From: Lunularia cruciata
Lineage: Eukaryota; Streptophyta; Marchantiopsida; Lunulariales; Lunulariaceae
Assembly (NCBI GenBank): GCA_948567375.1
Contig: OX419761.1
Coordinates: forward strand, 23,438,501-23,502,500
DNA: 64,000 nucleotides
Direction: 5' to 3'
The stretch's first letter is position 1; every line of letters begins with the position of its first letter. The notes below the pieces were generated by a model. It was not told where the DNA came from. It did no database searches and worked only from the letters and a program-made list of their open reading frames with translations. Both the position numbers and the translations under genes were made by a program. Of this stretch, positions 1-10,659 are shown in pieces.

Positions 1-560
1 TCTCTTGTCCTCAGAGTATTACAATGTGACACTACAAATGACATGACATCTCAATCTCTCCAACACCTCTAACAAATGTTTCTCATGCTCCTCCACAATA
101 GTGATATAGACCAAAATGTTATCAATATAGCACAAAGTAAAATCTGATCCAGTTAAGATCATGTCTATGATCCTCTAGAACTCGGCAAGAGCATTCTTTC
201 ACCCAAATGGTAAGATCATCCACTAATATAACATCCTTGCCATGAGTATCAATAGCCCAAAATAAGTCTTGGACTTATCTTCCTCCTTGATCGGCAATTG
301 ATGATATCTTGCTCAAAGATCCAAAGTACTGAAGACCTTTGCATGCCCAATGGCATCAAAGATCTTCTTTAGTGTAGGCATGGCATATCAATTTGCCCTA
401 GTTTTTCAGGTGATAAGATGGTAATCTCCACACATCCACATATCCATGTAGTTACCATGCATATCCTTCTTGGTTGGCATCATTGTAGCTGATGCATACT
501 CTCCATGTGAAATCTCCACCAAACTAGCCTCAAAAAGGTCTCCACTCCAACTCCGTATCT
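1..560 (-). pseudogene. Reverse transcriptase remnant, Ty3/gypsy family C, copy 1
   Basis: Read on the minus strand across several frames, this encodes the palm and fingers of a Ty3/gypsy reverse transcriptase. Short recognisable blocks, in order from about 500 down to 60, are MPTKKDMHGNYMDMWMCGDY, AKVFSTLDL, LPFGLKNAIAEFQRIIDMIL and LCYIDNILVY, followed by EEHEKHLLEVLERLR. The catalytic YIDD box has become YIDN (about 100-115), and stops and frameshifts break the frame, so it is inactive. RNase H and integrase would lie left of base 1 and are outside the window. The 44.1-44.9 kb region is the paralogous copy. Confidence 0.85.
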
Positions 561-1129
561 CCATGTCACTAAGGACGTCAAAAAACTAGTGTATCGCTAT
601 TCAACATAATCCAAATACTAGGTCCTTTCAAAGCATCCAAATCCCTCATATTGAAGGCAAAACAACCCATGGAGCTCCTCAAGAACCTCCAAACTCTTTT
701 TTTCCCCTCTTATAAGCTTGGGTCCTAGATTTGGCTCCCAAGTATCCTTTGTAATTGATGTAAGAGTGGAAGATGTACTAATTGGATACTACATTGAGCC
801 CTTGGGAGTAATAGTATTGTGCCTCCAACCACTAGAGGTCCCAATCTCTGTGTAAAAAACTCCCTCCACTTTGGCTACAAGCTCCATACGTCCTCTAGTT
901 GCATCCCAAGTAGACCAAGGATGTAATCTAAGTAGACCACACTCACCAAGATGGACTCCAAGTAATCTACTCTCCCTAGTAGCCACTGGTTTTGTCCCTA
1001 GAACACCCTATCCACTCGGTCCATTGCCCTTAACATGTGCTTGAATTGTCTTGATAAACAGAAAGCTCACAAGTGTCCAAGTGGTGATGCATATCAAGTG
1101 CATCCTACGTTGCTCTACCAAGCAAAGGC
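561..1129 (-). pseudogene. Linker between methyltransferase and RT, family C copy 1
   Basis: Decayed minus-strand coding sequence joining the methyltransferase domain to the RT. It is alignable by eye with 44930-45500 of copy 2: both share a WD.TRG-type block near 900 and 45270 and the words LEVLE.LH near 680-700 and 45050. No named domain is recognised. The conservation between copies shows that the methyltransferase and RT belonged to one continuous polyprotein region and are not two adjacent insertions. Confidence 0.55.
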
Positions 1130-2085
1130 TCACAATCTAGGTCAAACAATTCAGTTCCATAGCTTGACCTAACACCTAATGCCTAGATGCCTCTTACATT
1201 GCTGGAATAGGAGTAATACTAGTGAAAAAACCCATCACCCACTCTCTCTCATCAACATTGGGCTCCACTAATGGCTATAACTATGAGTCCCAAACAAGTC
1301 AAGGACCTCTCTCTTGAAAAGCATGGGAGCATGGGAAACTCATAAGTGTGGGAAAAGTAGCTCCAAGCTATCTAGTTAGGTTCACCACTGCCATAAGTGA
1401 CCTATCAACCACTACTACCATCTGAGACTAATGCTTAAGATTCAAGATGTCATCAACAGTGAGGTAGTCTAGTCATTGAATCCCATCATAAGCATGCTAT
1501 AGAATCTCTTTGGGCAATAGATTCATCTACCAAAGATGAAGACAATGAGCCAATGATCCCACTTTGGCTGTATCCAATAACATGGCAAGTCCCATCCAAG
1601 AATGGACCTGATGTGTACTCACCACCACTTGGGTACAAGAATCACCCATCAAAGGAACGTTCTTAGAAATGTGAGTGGGAGAAATGGATTGATGAACCTA
1701 GAGATGTCATAGTATACATAACATCTTCCAAAACACACCAAAAGGGATATTTTGAAGACCCAAACCTCAAGCAACATGTGTATGTCCCTGACATGGCCAT
1801 CCAAAAATCACCAAATGAATGGGACTATGTCTTTCTAGGTCATGCGCCCCCAACAAGAAAATGTTTGCTGGTAGGGTCTTTTGGTAACCCTTGACTGTTG
1901 ATATTGGTAATAATTTATGGTATTGATAGGCCAAGTGTGCCACATAATGTAGAGAGACTCACCTAAACGTCTCATCTCTCCCCATATACAAGTACCTCTA
2001 TACTAGTATACCTACCTATAATACCATAGCTAGTCCAATGCGAACCCACCCAACAACTCCAGTAAACATACTCCCTCTATTGGAT
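1130..2085 (-). pseudogene. C5-cytosine DNA methyltransferase domain in a Ty3/gypsy element, copy 1
   Basis: A minus-strand domain of about 320 residues carries cytosine-5 DNA methyltransferase motifs in canonical, non-permuted order. Motif I (SAM binding) is VCLLELLGGFALD (2041-2075). Motif IV is GWPCQGHTHVA, with the catalytic Pro-Cys-Gln intact at 1788-1796, followed by GLGLQNIPFGVFW. Motif VI is KNVPLMGDS (1640-1664; expected ENV, Glu changed to Lys). Motif IX is TFPTLMSFPCSHAFQ (about 1308-1358). Motif X is VLGQAMELN (1150-1176). Between VI and IX lie a conserved LAHCLHLW block and VDDIL. The domain sits between protease and RT. Frameshifts and stops make it a pseudogene. The family assignment is from motifs read by eye; function in the retroelement is unknown. 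Confidence 0.85.
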
Positions 2086-2590
2086 ATTGCTAAGCAATGA
2101 GTGTGGTGTCAAAATAGGTCAAGGTAATCAACTTTAGAGGCTCATCCTCACATTGGTCTCCTTGTGGTACAAAGGCTCCACTCCAAGCCTATTGCACCAA
2201 TTGATCCGCATGTTGTTGTATTGCCTCCTCTAAACTCCATAATGGAACATCCAAGGTGGATAGAATGATCCCACTTGTACTCCAAATCTAGGTGATCTCC
2301 TTTGGTACTAGAGTATCCTCTAGATGGGTGTTCCCTTCCAATAATAAGTCACCAAGCCAAGTAACAAAACCATTGAAAACTAAAATTTATGCCGCCATGG
2401 TCCCAAACTATAGTGAGCCTAGATTGCCACTATTAAAGCATACTAGTTGGCCACATACCTATCCCTTACCTGACTGCCAACTTGGTCTATAAGAGGCTGT
2501 CTCCTCCCAATAATCAATATTGAAACCCATGAGGTATAACATTGCTCCTCCAACTAACACATCATATGACTTAGGTATTGTTGTAGTGGC
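2086..2590 (-). pseudogene. Protease C-terminal part and linker, family C copy 1
   Basis: Minus-strand coding remnant. The block SYDVLVGGAMLYLMGF (2524-2571) is typical of the segment just after the aspartic protease in some plant gypsy polyproteins and matches SYDVLVGRAVLYLMGF at 47460-47510 of copy 2. Sequence up to the methyltransferase motif I is a degenerate linker. The coding sequence is cut at 2590/2596 by the family P unit and resumes at 6368; across the gap it aligns with the uninterrupted copy 2. Confidence 0.7.
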
Positions 2591-2595
2591 ATGAG

Positions 2596-5500
2596 TGTGA
2601 CAACCCGGCAAATATCACTTTTGCGGTAATTGGGTAAGTAAAGTTCGTTCCCGCAGAGATACGAGTCAGAATTGGTCAAATACGAAGCAAATAATAACAA
2701 TGTAGTTCTTCTTGAGTTCTTCTTTAGTCTCTCAGGTAGAAACCACACCCAGAAGAGAGTAACAAGCACTGACTCGCAGTCTTGTCACAAATTAACACTC
2801 CATAATCACAACTCCATCAAATCTTTCCAAACAATCTTGATTGTGATGATTCAGGCTCTCCCAAAAACAACACTTCACTGCAAAACAACTTCGCCTCAGA
2901 ATTGTGTTCCACCCCTCCACTGAAGGCACAACTTCCTCGATCAAAATTGCTTCACATCAACTTTGTACTGCACTCACAAATGCAGAATACTACCAACACT
3001 ACAATTCCTCTCAGATCTGTCAAGGCATTGCTTTGATTACACTTCACTCAGGATCAAACACACAGAATGAAGATCAAGGCTGTGGAATCCACCATCCAAC
3101 AAACACACTGACGTGCACTTCAAATTTCTCCAAACACTCACAAACACAATTGCAAAATTGATACTCGGAATCAAGCTCAAGCGACGAGCACTGCTTCACA
3201 GCACTTCGCTTTATCTATTCTCAAAAATAATGAGCACTGAACAACAATTTCCTGCAAATGCCACTCTTAAATAGTGAAGCAATCGACAGTTCTAACAACT
3301 ATACCGTTCTACCACAACTGTTCTAACCTGCAGATCCAAAATGACAATGCACCTCTTCATATCTGCCCCTTCAAATCTCAAATTGGTTACTAATCCGATC
3401 CGATGTCTACTTCTTCCTTGGCCTTCAAACCCGAACCCAAAGTAATCTTACTTCATACTACATTTTCCTCAGGTTTCACATCTCCTACTTCTTTGACCAA
3501 ATCTAGCAATTCTCTTTCCTGATCTGAAATTGCACTAGTGGGTAATCTATCTAACTCTTCATCTTTTGACCCACTCTTCTCTAATGTCTCTGAGGGCAAC
3601 TCCAAAGACATTTGGATTCCTATGTTATCTACTTCAGGTTTTGCCTTAACATCTTGCCAAAGCTTTTCTAACTCTATTTTCACTAAGTCTAATCTAATTG
3701 AGATGTTATCCTCTACTTCTAACACCTTTCTATCTACACGAGTTCTTAGTTGGATTAACAAGGCATTCATCTCCGTGTCCTTCACTTGTCTTTGCCTCGT
3801 CTCCTACACCAACAACTTCAACTTGTGCAGTTGCGCTTCTTCAATTCGAACGTTGGCTTTTGTACTTAACATTGCATTCACTCTGAGGACTATCTCCTTC
3901 AATGGCTCCAATCTTGTCTTTCGTTCTCGTTCTTGATCTGCAAGCCATTCCTCTCTGTACATCGCCAACTCTTCCTTGAACTCGGCCTTCACCGCTTCCT
4001 TCTCTTTCTCCTTCTATACAACTTGCTCTTCCTGATTACAAAGTAACTCTCGTAATCTCTCTTCTTCTCTATACCGCATAGACAACTCTCTTTGCCAGAG
4101 TTGCTTCTTCTCCTCCATACTCTCCATCACTCGATCAAGCTCTTGTTCCTTTGATGCTACCCTCGCCATAGCATGGATAAGCTCTACTCTTGAATCAGCA
4201 AACTACTGCTTCAAGATTTCATGCTCCACTACCTGTCTCTCCCTTGCAATGTCACTCTTCCTCGCAAGATCCTCTCAATAGCTCACTTCTCTCTTTAGGT
4301 CTTTGATTACCTGACTTCTCTCTACTGCTTCCGCTTGCAGTACTTCTCTCTCCGTCTCACCTCGGGTTATACTCCTCTTTAACTTAGAGTTCTCCTCTTC
4401 TAATCTTGCTACCACTTGCAATACAATCTTTACTTCTGGACAAGTCGACTGCATCTCCTTCTTCTTCTTCTCCAACTTTACCAACAGCGGGCATACTACC
4501 TCTTGCAGGTACTCTACTCCCTCACTGGCAACTTCTTCCTCCCACAGAGTAATTTCTTGTTTCTCCTCATGTTCTCCTGATATGCGCCTTCTTCTCTAAA
4601 GTCTTCGTATCGGGATTGATGCCTCACTACTCGTGCTGTCTTCTACCTCTTCCTTCACTTTACTCGGCCCCGCCTCACACTTTGCCTTACGTCTTGAGCA
4701 AACTCCTCGCTGTACTGCGATCTTCTTCTCCTTGAGCACCGGTACTTTGTCTTCCAGCGCCGCATTGTCTTCGGCTTGCACTTCTTCTTCGTATTCTTCA
4801 GCCGCTGGTGCTGAGGTCATTTCTCCATCGTCTTCATTGTCACTACTAGTATCTCCGCTCTGTAGTGTCAGCTCAAGTTCCTCCTCACGTTCCGAGTCCT
4901 CCGTCTTGAGCTCGGCTTTGCCTTCTGAGTCTTCATCTTTTGACTCAATCACCACCATCCCTTGCCTCGGGTTATTTTTCTGCATCTTCCGAGGTTTCTT
5001 GTTTTCTTTGGCTTCTACGTGCCGAGTTCTCTTCTTTGTCGGGGTACTTACCACAACCTCCACGTTTTTCCCTGTCTTCACGTAGTAGTCGTCCGTGCTC
5101 CAGATTTGGAGAATGTATTGTTGCTCCGCCGCGTTGACTTCTCTTCTCAAGTCAGGATGGAAATGAGACACCATTCTATTGTGCTCCGCCAAATTGAGCA
5201 AATTCAACCCGAGGTAGAAATGTGCTGCAAATGATACGATGTAGTGTAGAGGTGACTTATCTCGCAGATTCCATACCATCTGCCTCGTTCTCCCGTGAAA
5301 ACACCTTGCCCAATTGATTGGTTCTCCTGCAAATAGCTTGTGAAAGAACACCGCTTGGTGTTTCATCACATAAGTGGTTCTCTCCGGCTTCAGGATGGCC
5401 ATTAGTGCACTCACAATTCTTCTCTTCACAGGGTCTTTGCAGCTCTCAACTTTGTACCCATTCTTTGTTCTCTTCGATGAGAAGGCATCTCTCACCTCCT

Positions 5501-6362
5501 GCGTTTCTTGGGCTATCTCTCCTTTCCCCAAGAACGTGGCTCCCTGCTCCGAACCCGCCTCCTTCCCGAGTACAAGTCTCCAATCCGACTCTATCCAACG
5601 AGCCAGATTTTCTCTCTTCCCTTCTTCCTTGGGACCATCGAGACACTTACTCTCGATGATTTCTGTCATGAATCCTAGAAAACTTACGTTCCAGTTCCAT
5701 GCCAGAAAGGTGATCCAAAGTCGGCTCAAGACTTTGATCCTCGCTACTACATCTAATCTCCGAATTGCATGATTTCTCACTGCAAATTCAGAGTTTTTCT
5801 TCCCTCCTCCCATCTCTTCTGCTTTCTTACTATCTCTCGATTTCTCTCTCGCAACTTCTCCCTTGTGCACTAACCCGAGTACAACTTTATTTCCCTTTCC
5901 TTGATCACCTGCAAGACGACTCCTCAACAGCGAAGGAAAATTGCTCGACATTTCGTTGTTGCAGTTTTGATTTTTATAGAGTTGCACTTCTTTGTCTTCC
6001 GTCGCTTTGAGTTTCTACCGAGAAATCACACCTCCGGCATGCACCTGTCACTGTCAATCAACCTTCGCGTGTATGAGCCGCCAATTTTGAAACGGCCCCT
6101 TCTTGAATTTCTTGCCTCAACGAAAGGTTGTTAGACTGTCTTTGCCTCGGGTTGAGCTCCCCCCGATCCAAAGACAATTTACTTTGTATTGTATGCTGAC
6201 TGGGCATTTCCGAGTACTTCGCCTTATGACCCGAAGTCACTTTACTTTGGGTTTCATCCCAAAGCCAATTTTCTTTGCCTTCTTCGGCCATACAGGCGCA
6301 ATCCGACCTCTCTATACACTTCTTCTCCTTTATTTTGAAAAAAAAAAATTGTGGGCACCACA
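2596..6362 (-). mobile_element. Family P unit, copy 1 (3.77 kb, LTR-like ends, 5-bp TSD)
   Basis: The unit begins TGTGACAACCCGG and ends GTGGGCACCACA on the plus strand. It is flanked by the direct repeat atgag (2591-2595 and 6363-6367), and the surrounding family C protease region becomes collinear with copy 2 (47510-47530) when the unit is removed. TG...CA ends with a 5-bp duplication are the signature of LTR integration, yet no long direct repeat exists between the left and right parts. So this is either one very large solo LTR (about 3.8 kb) or an unrecognised single-unit element. Left-end sequence is shared with units at 14762, 26204 and 54535. All four have the coding strand on minus. 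Confidence 0.85.
3453..6340 (-). pseudogene. Family P protein, copy 1 (globular domain, acidic linker, coiled coil)
   Basis: Minus-strand gene with a few breaks. A 463-codon open stretch (5987-4596) has ITFLAWNWNVSFLGFM at residues 92-107 and a W/F-rich domain at about 183-310 (KRRIVSALMAILKPE, HQAVFFHKLFAGEPINWA, SFAAHFYLGLNLL). A basic, NLS-like cluster at 317-345 and a Glu/Asp/Ser-rich stretch at 350-450 follow. Downstream pieces (4484-4275, 3992-3804, 3785-3453) continue as a heptad-rich coiled coil ending with VDRKVLEVEDN and TLEKSGSKDEELD. An N-terminal piece (6340-6058) contains RQRQSNNLSLRQE. The globular part resembles plant transposon-protein domains (Transposase_32-like) in its pattern only. 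No catalytic motif is visible. The other copies conserve the same order. Confidence 0.7.
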
Positions 6363-6367
6363 ATGAG

Positions 6368-7080
6368 CTCTCACCATAGAGCTATCAGTCAGATGACTAG
6401 GCTAAATCTAAACAACAAGCTCTCCACATGTGATGTACTATGCAAAACCACCTCATAGATATATCTAGATTTGAAATGAACACCTCTCCACATTGGTCTT
6501 CCATAACTCCAGACAAACAACTACAACCTTCCCCAATATAAAGGGCTATGCACCAAAGGTAAGTAGGACCCTCTATGGTGTATAGACCTTCCCTGAAGGT
6601 CCACCAAGACAAAAATCCCCCTTTGGTTATCCAATAAGACAACTCCGAGTTTAAACCACACTTGCTCAAAGGCCAGTCTAGCTGGTAACTCCTCCAATCT
6701 AACCACTATTGCCTGCCATAACCATTGGTCACTAAGCGGATCCCATACTCCTCAACCAAGTCAATTCCACTATCAACCACCTCTCCTCTAGAAGTAGGAA
6801 CCCCATCATCCCTACTATCAAAAAACATGGCAGTCAATTGGAACATTGGGGCTAGGTCAACTCCCAATCTAAATATGTCATTGGTTGAGAATAAAGGGAA
6901 GTGCATAATCAACTGAGCCACTTCCAACATCATGCTTGACTCAATTGGTGTAGTAGTAGTTGGTTGACTATTAGGTAGTCTATCATGCACCCCATCACCA
7001 CATACCACACCTACAATAGGACATCTAGGAGCCATGGATGTTGTTTGTAGTGCCTCAAAGAGTGTAGAAGACTAGGGAAG
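6368..7080 (-). pseudogene. Aspartic protease N-terminal part, family C copy 1
   Basis: Minus-strand remnant. KVYTP.RVLLTFGA (about 6546-6590) is the protease active-site region. The expected LLDSGA has lost its Asp (here Thr), while copy 2 reads LLDFGA. The upstream block DNQRGIFVLVD and the region around EVVDSGIDLVEEYGIRLVTNGYGRQ (to about 6775) align with copy 2. This gene part was separated from its C-terminus by the family P insertion. Confidence 0.65.
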
Positions 7081-8670
7081 TTTAACCCATCTACCAACAT
7101 CTCCTCTCTATGGACCCAACTCCATTGATGCTCCTTAAGGCTTTGGAGCACGTATTGCACTCCTAGTCACTTTGGCAAATGCATCTACCTATGCTTCTCC
7201 ACACATGAAGCCTAAGATATCTCTACAACCAACATATGAGGTGGTAGAGTTGCCAACATATGAGGAAGCCTCAACACCTAAATTTGATCTCCTTTGAGCT
7301 ATAGCCATGCTAGCCAATCTATGCTCCAACTACTCAATCCAAGTAGCCATGGCTACATTGGAAGTAAGGGCGATATTGCACCCCTACCATGTGTGGATCC
7401 TCTACCACCACCTCTACCACCTTGTCCTCCATGATCTAGAGCTCCTCTACCACCTACCGTAACAACCTTACACTCCATAACTCTGGGTGTAGGTCAAAGC
7501 ATCAATCACTATTGTGACCAAATCTATGGCAATAGTCACACTATCTCTGTGTTGGCTAAGATGCTTTAGAAGTATCAAGTCTGTTGCTTTGAGTGCACTC
7601 TCTTTTGTGGTGAGGTCTATCACAAGTCTAACAAGCAACACCACCACTCATTGGTTGTTGCTGACCTAAAAATGAAGGTAAGGATCTAGCTACACTAAGC
7701 CCTCTACTTGATCCATAGGATTTAGGCTCTCCACCTTGTCCTTGGAAACCAACATATTGTAGTGGACTCTAGAAGAAGTAATAGCTATGGGTGAAGTCTC
7801 CCTACCAAATACAAATATCACCACTCTCTCCTCTACCATGTTGAACTCAATACGCTCAGCCAAACCAAAGACCATTGCCAAAGTAGGCAAAGTAGCCTAT
7901 AAAAATATAGTATCACGAACTATACATTGCAACTCCTTATCTAATATCCCATACCAAAACTAAAATGCTTGGGCCTTCATAATTTCATGAGTAAAATTGA
8001 ACAGCCATCTCATGTGAGTGTACGCCTCATATAGGCTTTCTCTAGCCTTTTGTTGGAACTCCTACAAGCTCCTTAGCTTGTCAGTATGCACTCCTTGGTA
8101 GTTATGCCTCAAACACTAGAAGAACTCCACCATGGGATTAAACCCTAGTACTAAACCACCTCCTATAGAGGTACCTCCACTTGTAGTAACACTATGTCCA
8201 ACTAGTGCATCTCCACTAGCTCCACCAATGCTACTAGAGCTAGAACTCGTGGGTAGTGTTGATCTACCCCTGGCAACCAAGCTTGAAGTAATGAAGATGT
8301 AGTTCAGAGACCAATACTTTCTCAATAGCTCAATCTCCTCCAAGTAAGCTCTCTTGAACTCATGATAATCATCCATTGGCGGACCCACCAAGTGCTATAA
8401 CAACCCCTTCCATGCTATGAAGGGTGTGAACAAAGTTGAGTTCCACATTTGTTGTAGATCACTCCAACTATTAAACTCTTGGATGAAGTCACCCAACTTA
8501 ATGGTACCCATTGTACCAGAGTAATGCATGGGACCTTTGGATGCCCTATAAATTCTTATCCATGTCCCACAACAATGGTGCAGACACACCAAGTGCACTC
8601 TCAATTGGATCAATTCCTATATCAAACTCCAACTCAGAGTCAATCTCCTCTCTCACTAGGACCCTAAGAT
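7081..8670 (-). pseudogene. Gag with CCHC knuckle, family C copy 1
   Basis: Minus-strand gag remnant. From high to low coordinates it reads TIKLGDFIQEFNSWSDLQQM, then WKGLL and DDYHEFKRAYLEEIE (8500-8340), a Ser/Gly-rich linker, and LRHNYQGVHTDKLRSL (about 8110-8060). A nucleocapsid-type zinc knuckle of plant form CX2CX3HX4C follows at 7595-7633 (C, stop, T, C, DRP, H, HKRE, C); its Trp codon is now TAG. A Gly/Ser/Arg-rich stretch follows. Several stops and frameshifts make it non-functional. The order and wording match copy 2 (49494-48060). Confidence 0.75.
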
Positions 8671-8671
8671 A

Positions 8672-8684
8672 TAAGCTGATACCA
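8672..8684 (-). promoter_or_regulatory. Primer-binding site, family C copy 1
   Basis: On the minus strand this reads TGGTATCAGCTTA; its first nine bases match the initiator-Met tRNA 3' end used by many plant LTR elements (TGGTATCAGAGC). It lies just downstream, in minus sense, of a sequence beginning TGTGCCAC on the plus strand and just upstream of gag, the expected place. Confidence 0.6.
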
Positions 8685-9310
8685 TGTGCCACTCTAAGTA
8701 CATAGTGTGTCAGCCACCCATTATGTACTACAATGCTATCTCCTCTTCTAGAATCCCTAAAGAACTCCTTTGTGACAAAGTAACTAGTAACTGCAAACCA
8801 CAACCATAACCACCACAAGTACCTCACCAAGAATCACCACCAAATGCCACCACCAACCAAACACCACCCACTAATATAGTAGTAACTACAACAACTACAT
8901 TAGGGAAAAGTGCAACCTCTAACCTGCCATCACAACACACACTCTCATGGTCTATAGGTCATCATTTCATATCTCACCAAAGAGAAACACAAGTAGTCTG
9001 ACTGGTCATCACTCAAGCCTCACTATCAAGAGCACACCAAAGCACCAATGCTCTAAAGTTAAGGCACCTCACACAAATATGGTGCACAAATAGGAAGCAC
9101 AAAATGGAGGAGTTTAATCATAAGAAATCTGAACAAAACTCTCCATCTCATAAATTAACATTGTATTAACTCTACCACCATTTGGGATTTGATATAATAA
9201 GAGTTATCTACTTCTTAAGCTACCAAGATCACCAAGAATAAAATCAAATTATCTCTCCTAGCCAAAGCTACATGTGTATAGATATCAATAGAACAATCAC
9301 TATGACAACA
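8685..9310 (-). repeat. Probable 5' LTR of family C copy 1 (outer end unresolved)
   Basis: The LTR should start immediately right of the primer-binding site, at TGTGCCACTC (8685). The partner LTR lies off the left edge of the window and the second copy has lost this part, so the outer boundary and TSD cannot be set. 9310 is only the point where the SINE-like sequence begins. Confidence 0.4.
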
Positions 9311-9311
9311 A

Positions 9312-9490
9312 GTGAGTGTGGACCAGTTGGCTAGAGCACTAGTCTAAGAACTAGAGATCTAGGGTTCAAACCTTATTATGCACAATCTAGTAGGATGTGC
9401 AAATTTTGCCAAATGATGACCAAAACTTACTCTAAACTAGCTAGTCCCACATCAATAAGTTGGCTTGTTAGCCTATAGCCTCTAAATGCC
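9312..9490 (+). repeat. tRNA-derived SINE-like sequence
   Basis: An A-box-like TGGACCAGTTGG (9319-9330) and a B-box-like GGTTCAAACC (9363-9372) are spaced as in a tRNA-derived RNA polymerase III promoter. Between them, GAGCACTAG...ACTAGAGATCTAG could be a diverged tRNA body. A tRNA-unrelated tail with TCCCACATC follows. There is no cloverleaf acceptor stem, so this is not a tRNA gene. Ends and TSD are not resolved. Confidence 0.5.
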
Positions 9491-10051
9491 CAAATGAGGC
9501 ATTTTTCTTCCCTGTTTGAACCTTCTCCAAATCTAGAAAACCTCCTCTAAATTTGGCCAAGCTTCTCCAACTTGAGCCAAAATCTGATATAAAATCTAAC
9601 ATAAAATCTAACATAAATTCCTAGAGTTGGCTGACCATCAAATCCTCCACTAAATCCTCCACTTAATCTCCACTCAAGCCAAATTGAAAAGTTGAAGATC
9701 TTCAAATCTCTAATTTTTGGGAATGAGTTCCCAACCTCTCCTTCAATTTTACCCTTCAAGCTAAATTTATGCCAAATTGTCTTTCTTTCATCTCTTGAGC
9801 TCAAAACAAACACCATCGCTTGAAATTGACTCTCTTCTCAAGGAAATTTGGCTAGCGCTTCCACACACCGTTTGCTTTATTGCCAAATCTGTATCAATTT
9901 GAAAGAGCTTCTACATACAATCACTCTCACAGAAAATCTGAACCACAATCAAGTTACAAACAATCAGCAAGGCTTGGAGATACCACCAACATCCTTAGTT
10001 TTTGAACCCAATTTCCCCTTGACTTCACTTCTCAAATATAATCAATTTGTT
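9491..10051. other. Unassigned non-coding stretch
   Basis: CT-rich, gypsy-flank-like sequence with short local repeats (9590-9620 repeats AAATCTAACATAAAATCTAACATAA; 9645-9665 repeats AAATCCTCCACT). I see no conserved domain on either strand. Confidence 0.4.
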
Positions 10052-10435
10052 CTCAACTCAAATCACACGCAATTAGATTAATACTTGATCTACCACTCTA
10101 CAATCAAGCCACACCCACTCTAGCTAAGAGACTCCAAGTGACACTTGCTAGCCTCTGTCCACCATAGCCAAGAACTCAAAGGCTCAACTTTAGAGAAGTG
10201 AGCTCTCTAGAGCTGCACTTTAAAATTATACCCCTTGATCTTGACTTGGGTCTCCAACCCTAATAGTCAGTTGATGGTACCTCTGATTGTGCAAGTGACA
10301 ATAGGCCCCACCATGTTGTTAATACGCCAAACATGAAATTTGACCATCAAAAAGTAGTCTATGAGTAATTGCCAAAATACCTCTAACTACCCACACTACT
10401 ACTCCAACATTTGAGCAATCTAGGTGCAATGTTAC
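10052..10435 (-). repeat. TRIM internal-region relic
   Basis: Sequence from TCAACTCAAATCA to CAATCTAGGTGCAATG is collinear with the interior of the TRIM at 35703-36351 (shared blocks: CACACCCACTCTAGCTAAGAG, GTCCACCATAG, AAGTGAGCTCT). The LTR on the left is missing and the primer-binding region is eroded. Orientation is the same as the 35.7 kb copy. Confidence 0.6.
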
Positions 10436-10659
10436 AAATGGCATGATAATGTTGAGGCCAAGAAGATAATAAATGCACTAAAATGGATATACTTTTAGCC
10501 AACAATAGAATAAGAGATAGCTATGTATGTGAGGAGTTGTTTAGCATATCAATAAAACCAAGTTAGAAATTATGAACCTATAGGTTTAACATTATGTTTA
10601 ACTAACATTCAACCACAATGGAAACAATAACTGTGGACTTAGTTGTGAGTTACCACATA

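Noticed and set aside
4633-5085. 150-codon plus-strand open frame opposite the family P gene
   Set aside because: Antisense shadow of the Glu/Asp/Lys-rich linker; Ser-rich only because of base composition, and not preserved in copies 2 and 3.
2596-6362. Family P as a complete LTR retrotransposon with its own two LTRs
   Set aside because: No direct repeat between the left and right several hundred bases, and no primer-binding site or pol domain inside.
2596-6362. Family P as a CACTA, hAT or Mutator DNA transposon
   Set aside because: TSDs are 5 bp rather than 3, 8 or 9 bp, inverted terminal repeats are only about 4 bp (TGTG/CACA), and no transposase catalytic motif is seen.
9319-9372. Functional tRNA gene
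   Set aside because: A- and B-box-like motifs exist but no acceptor or anticodon stem pairs could be formed.
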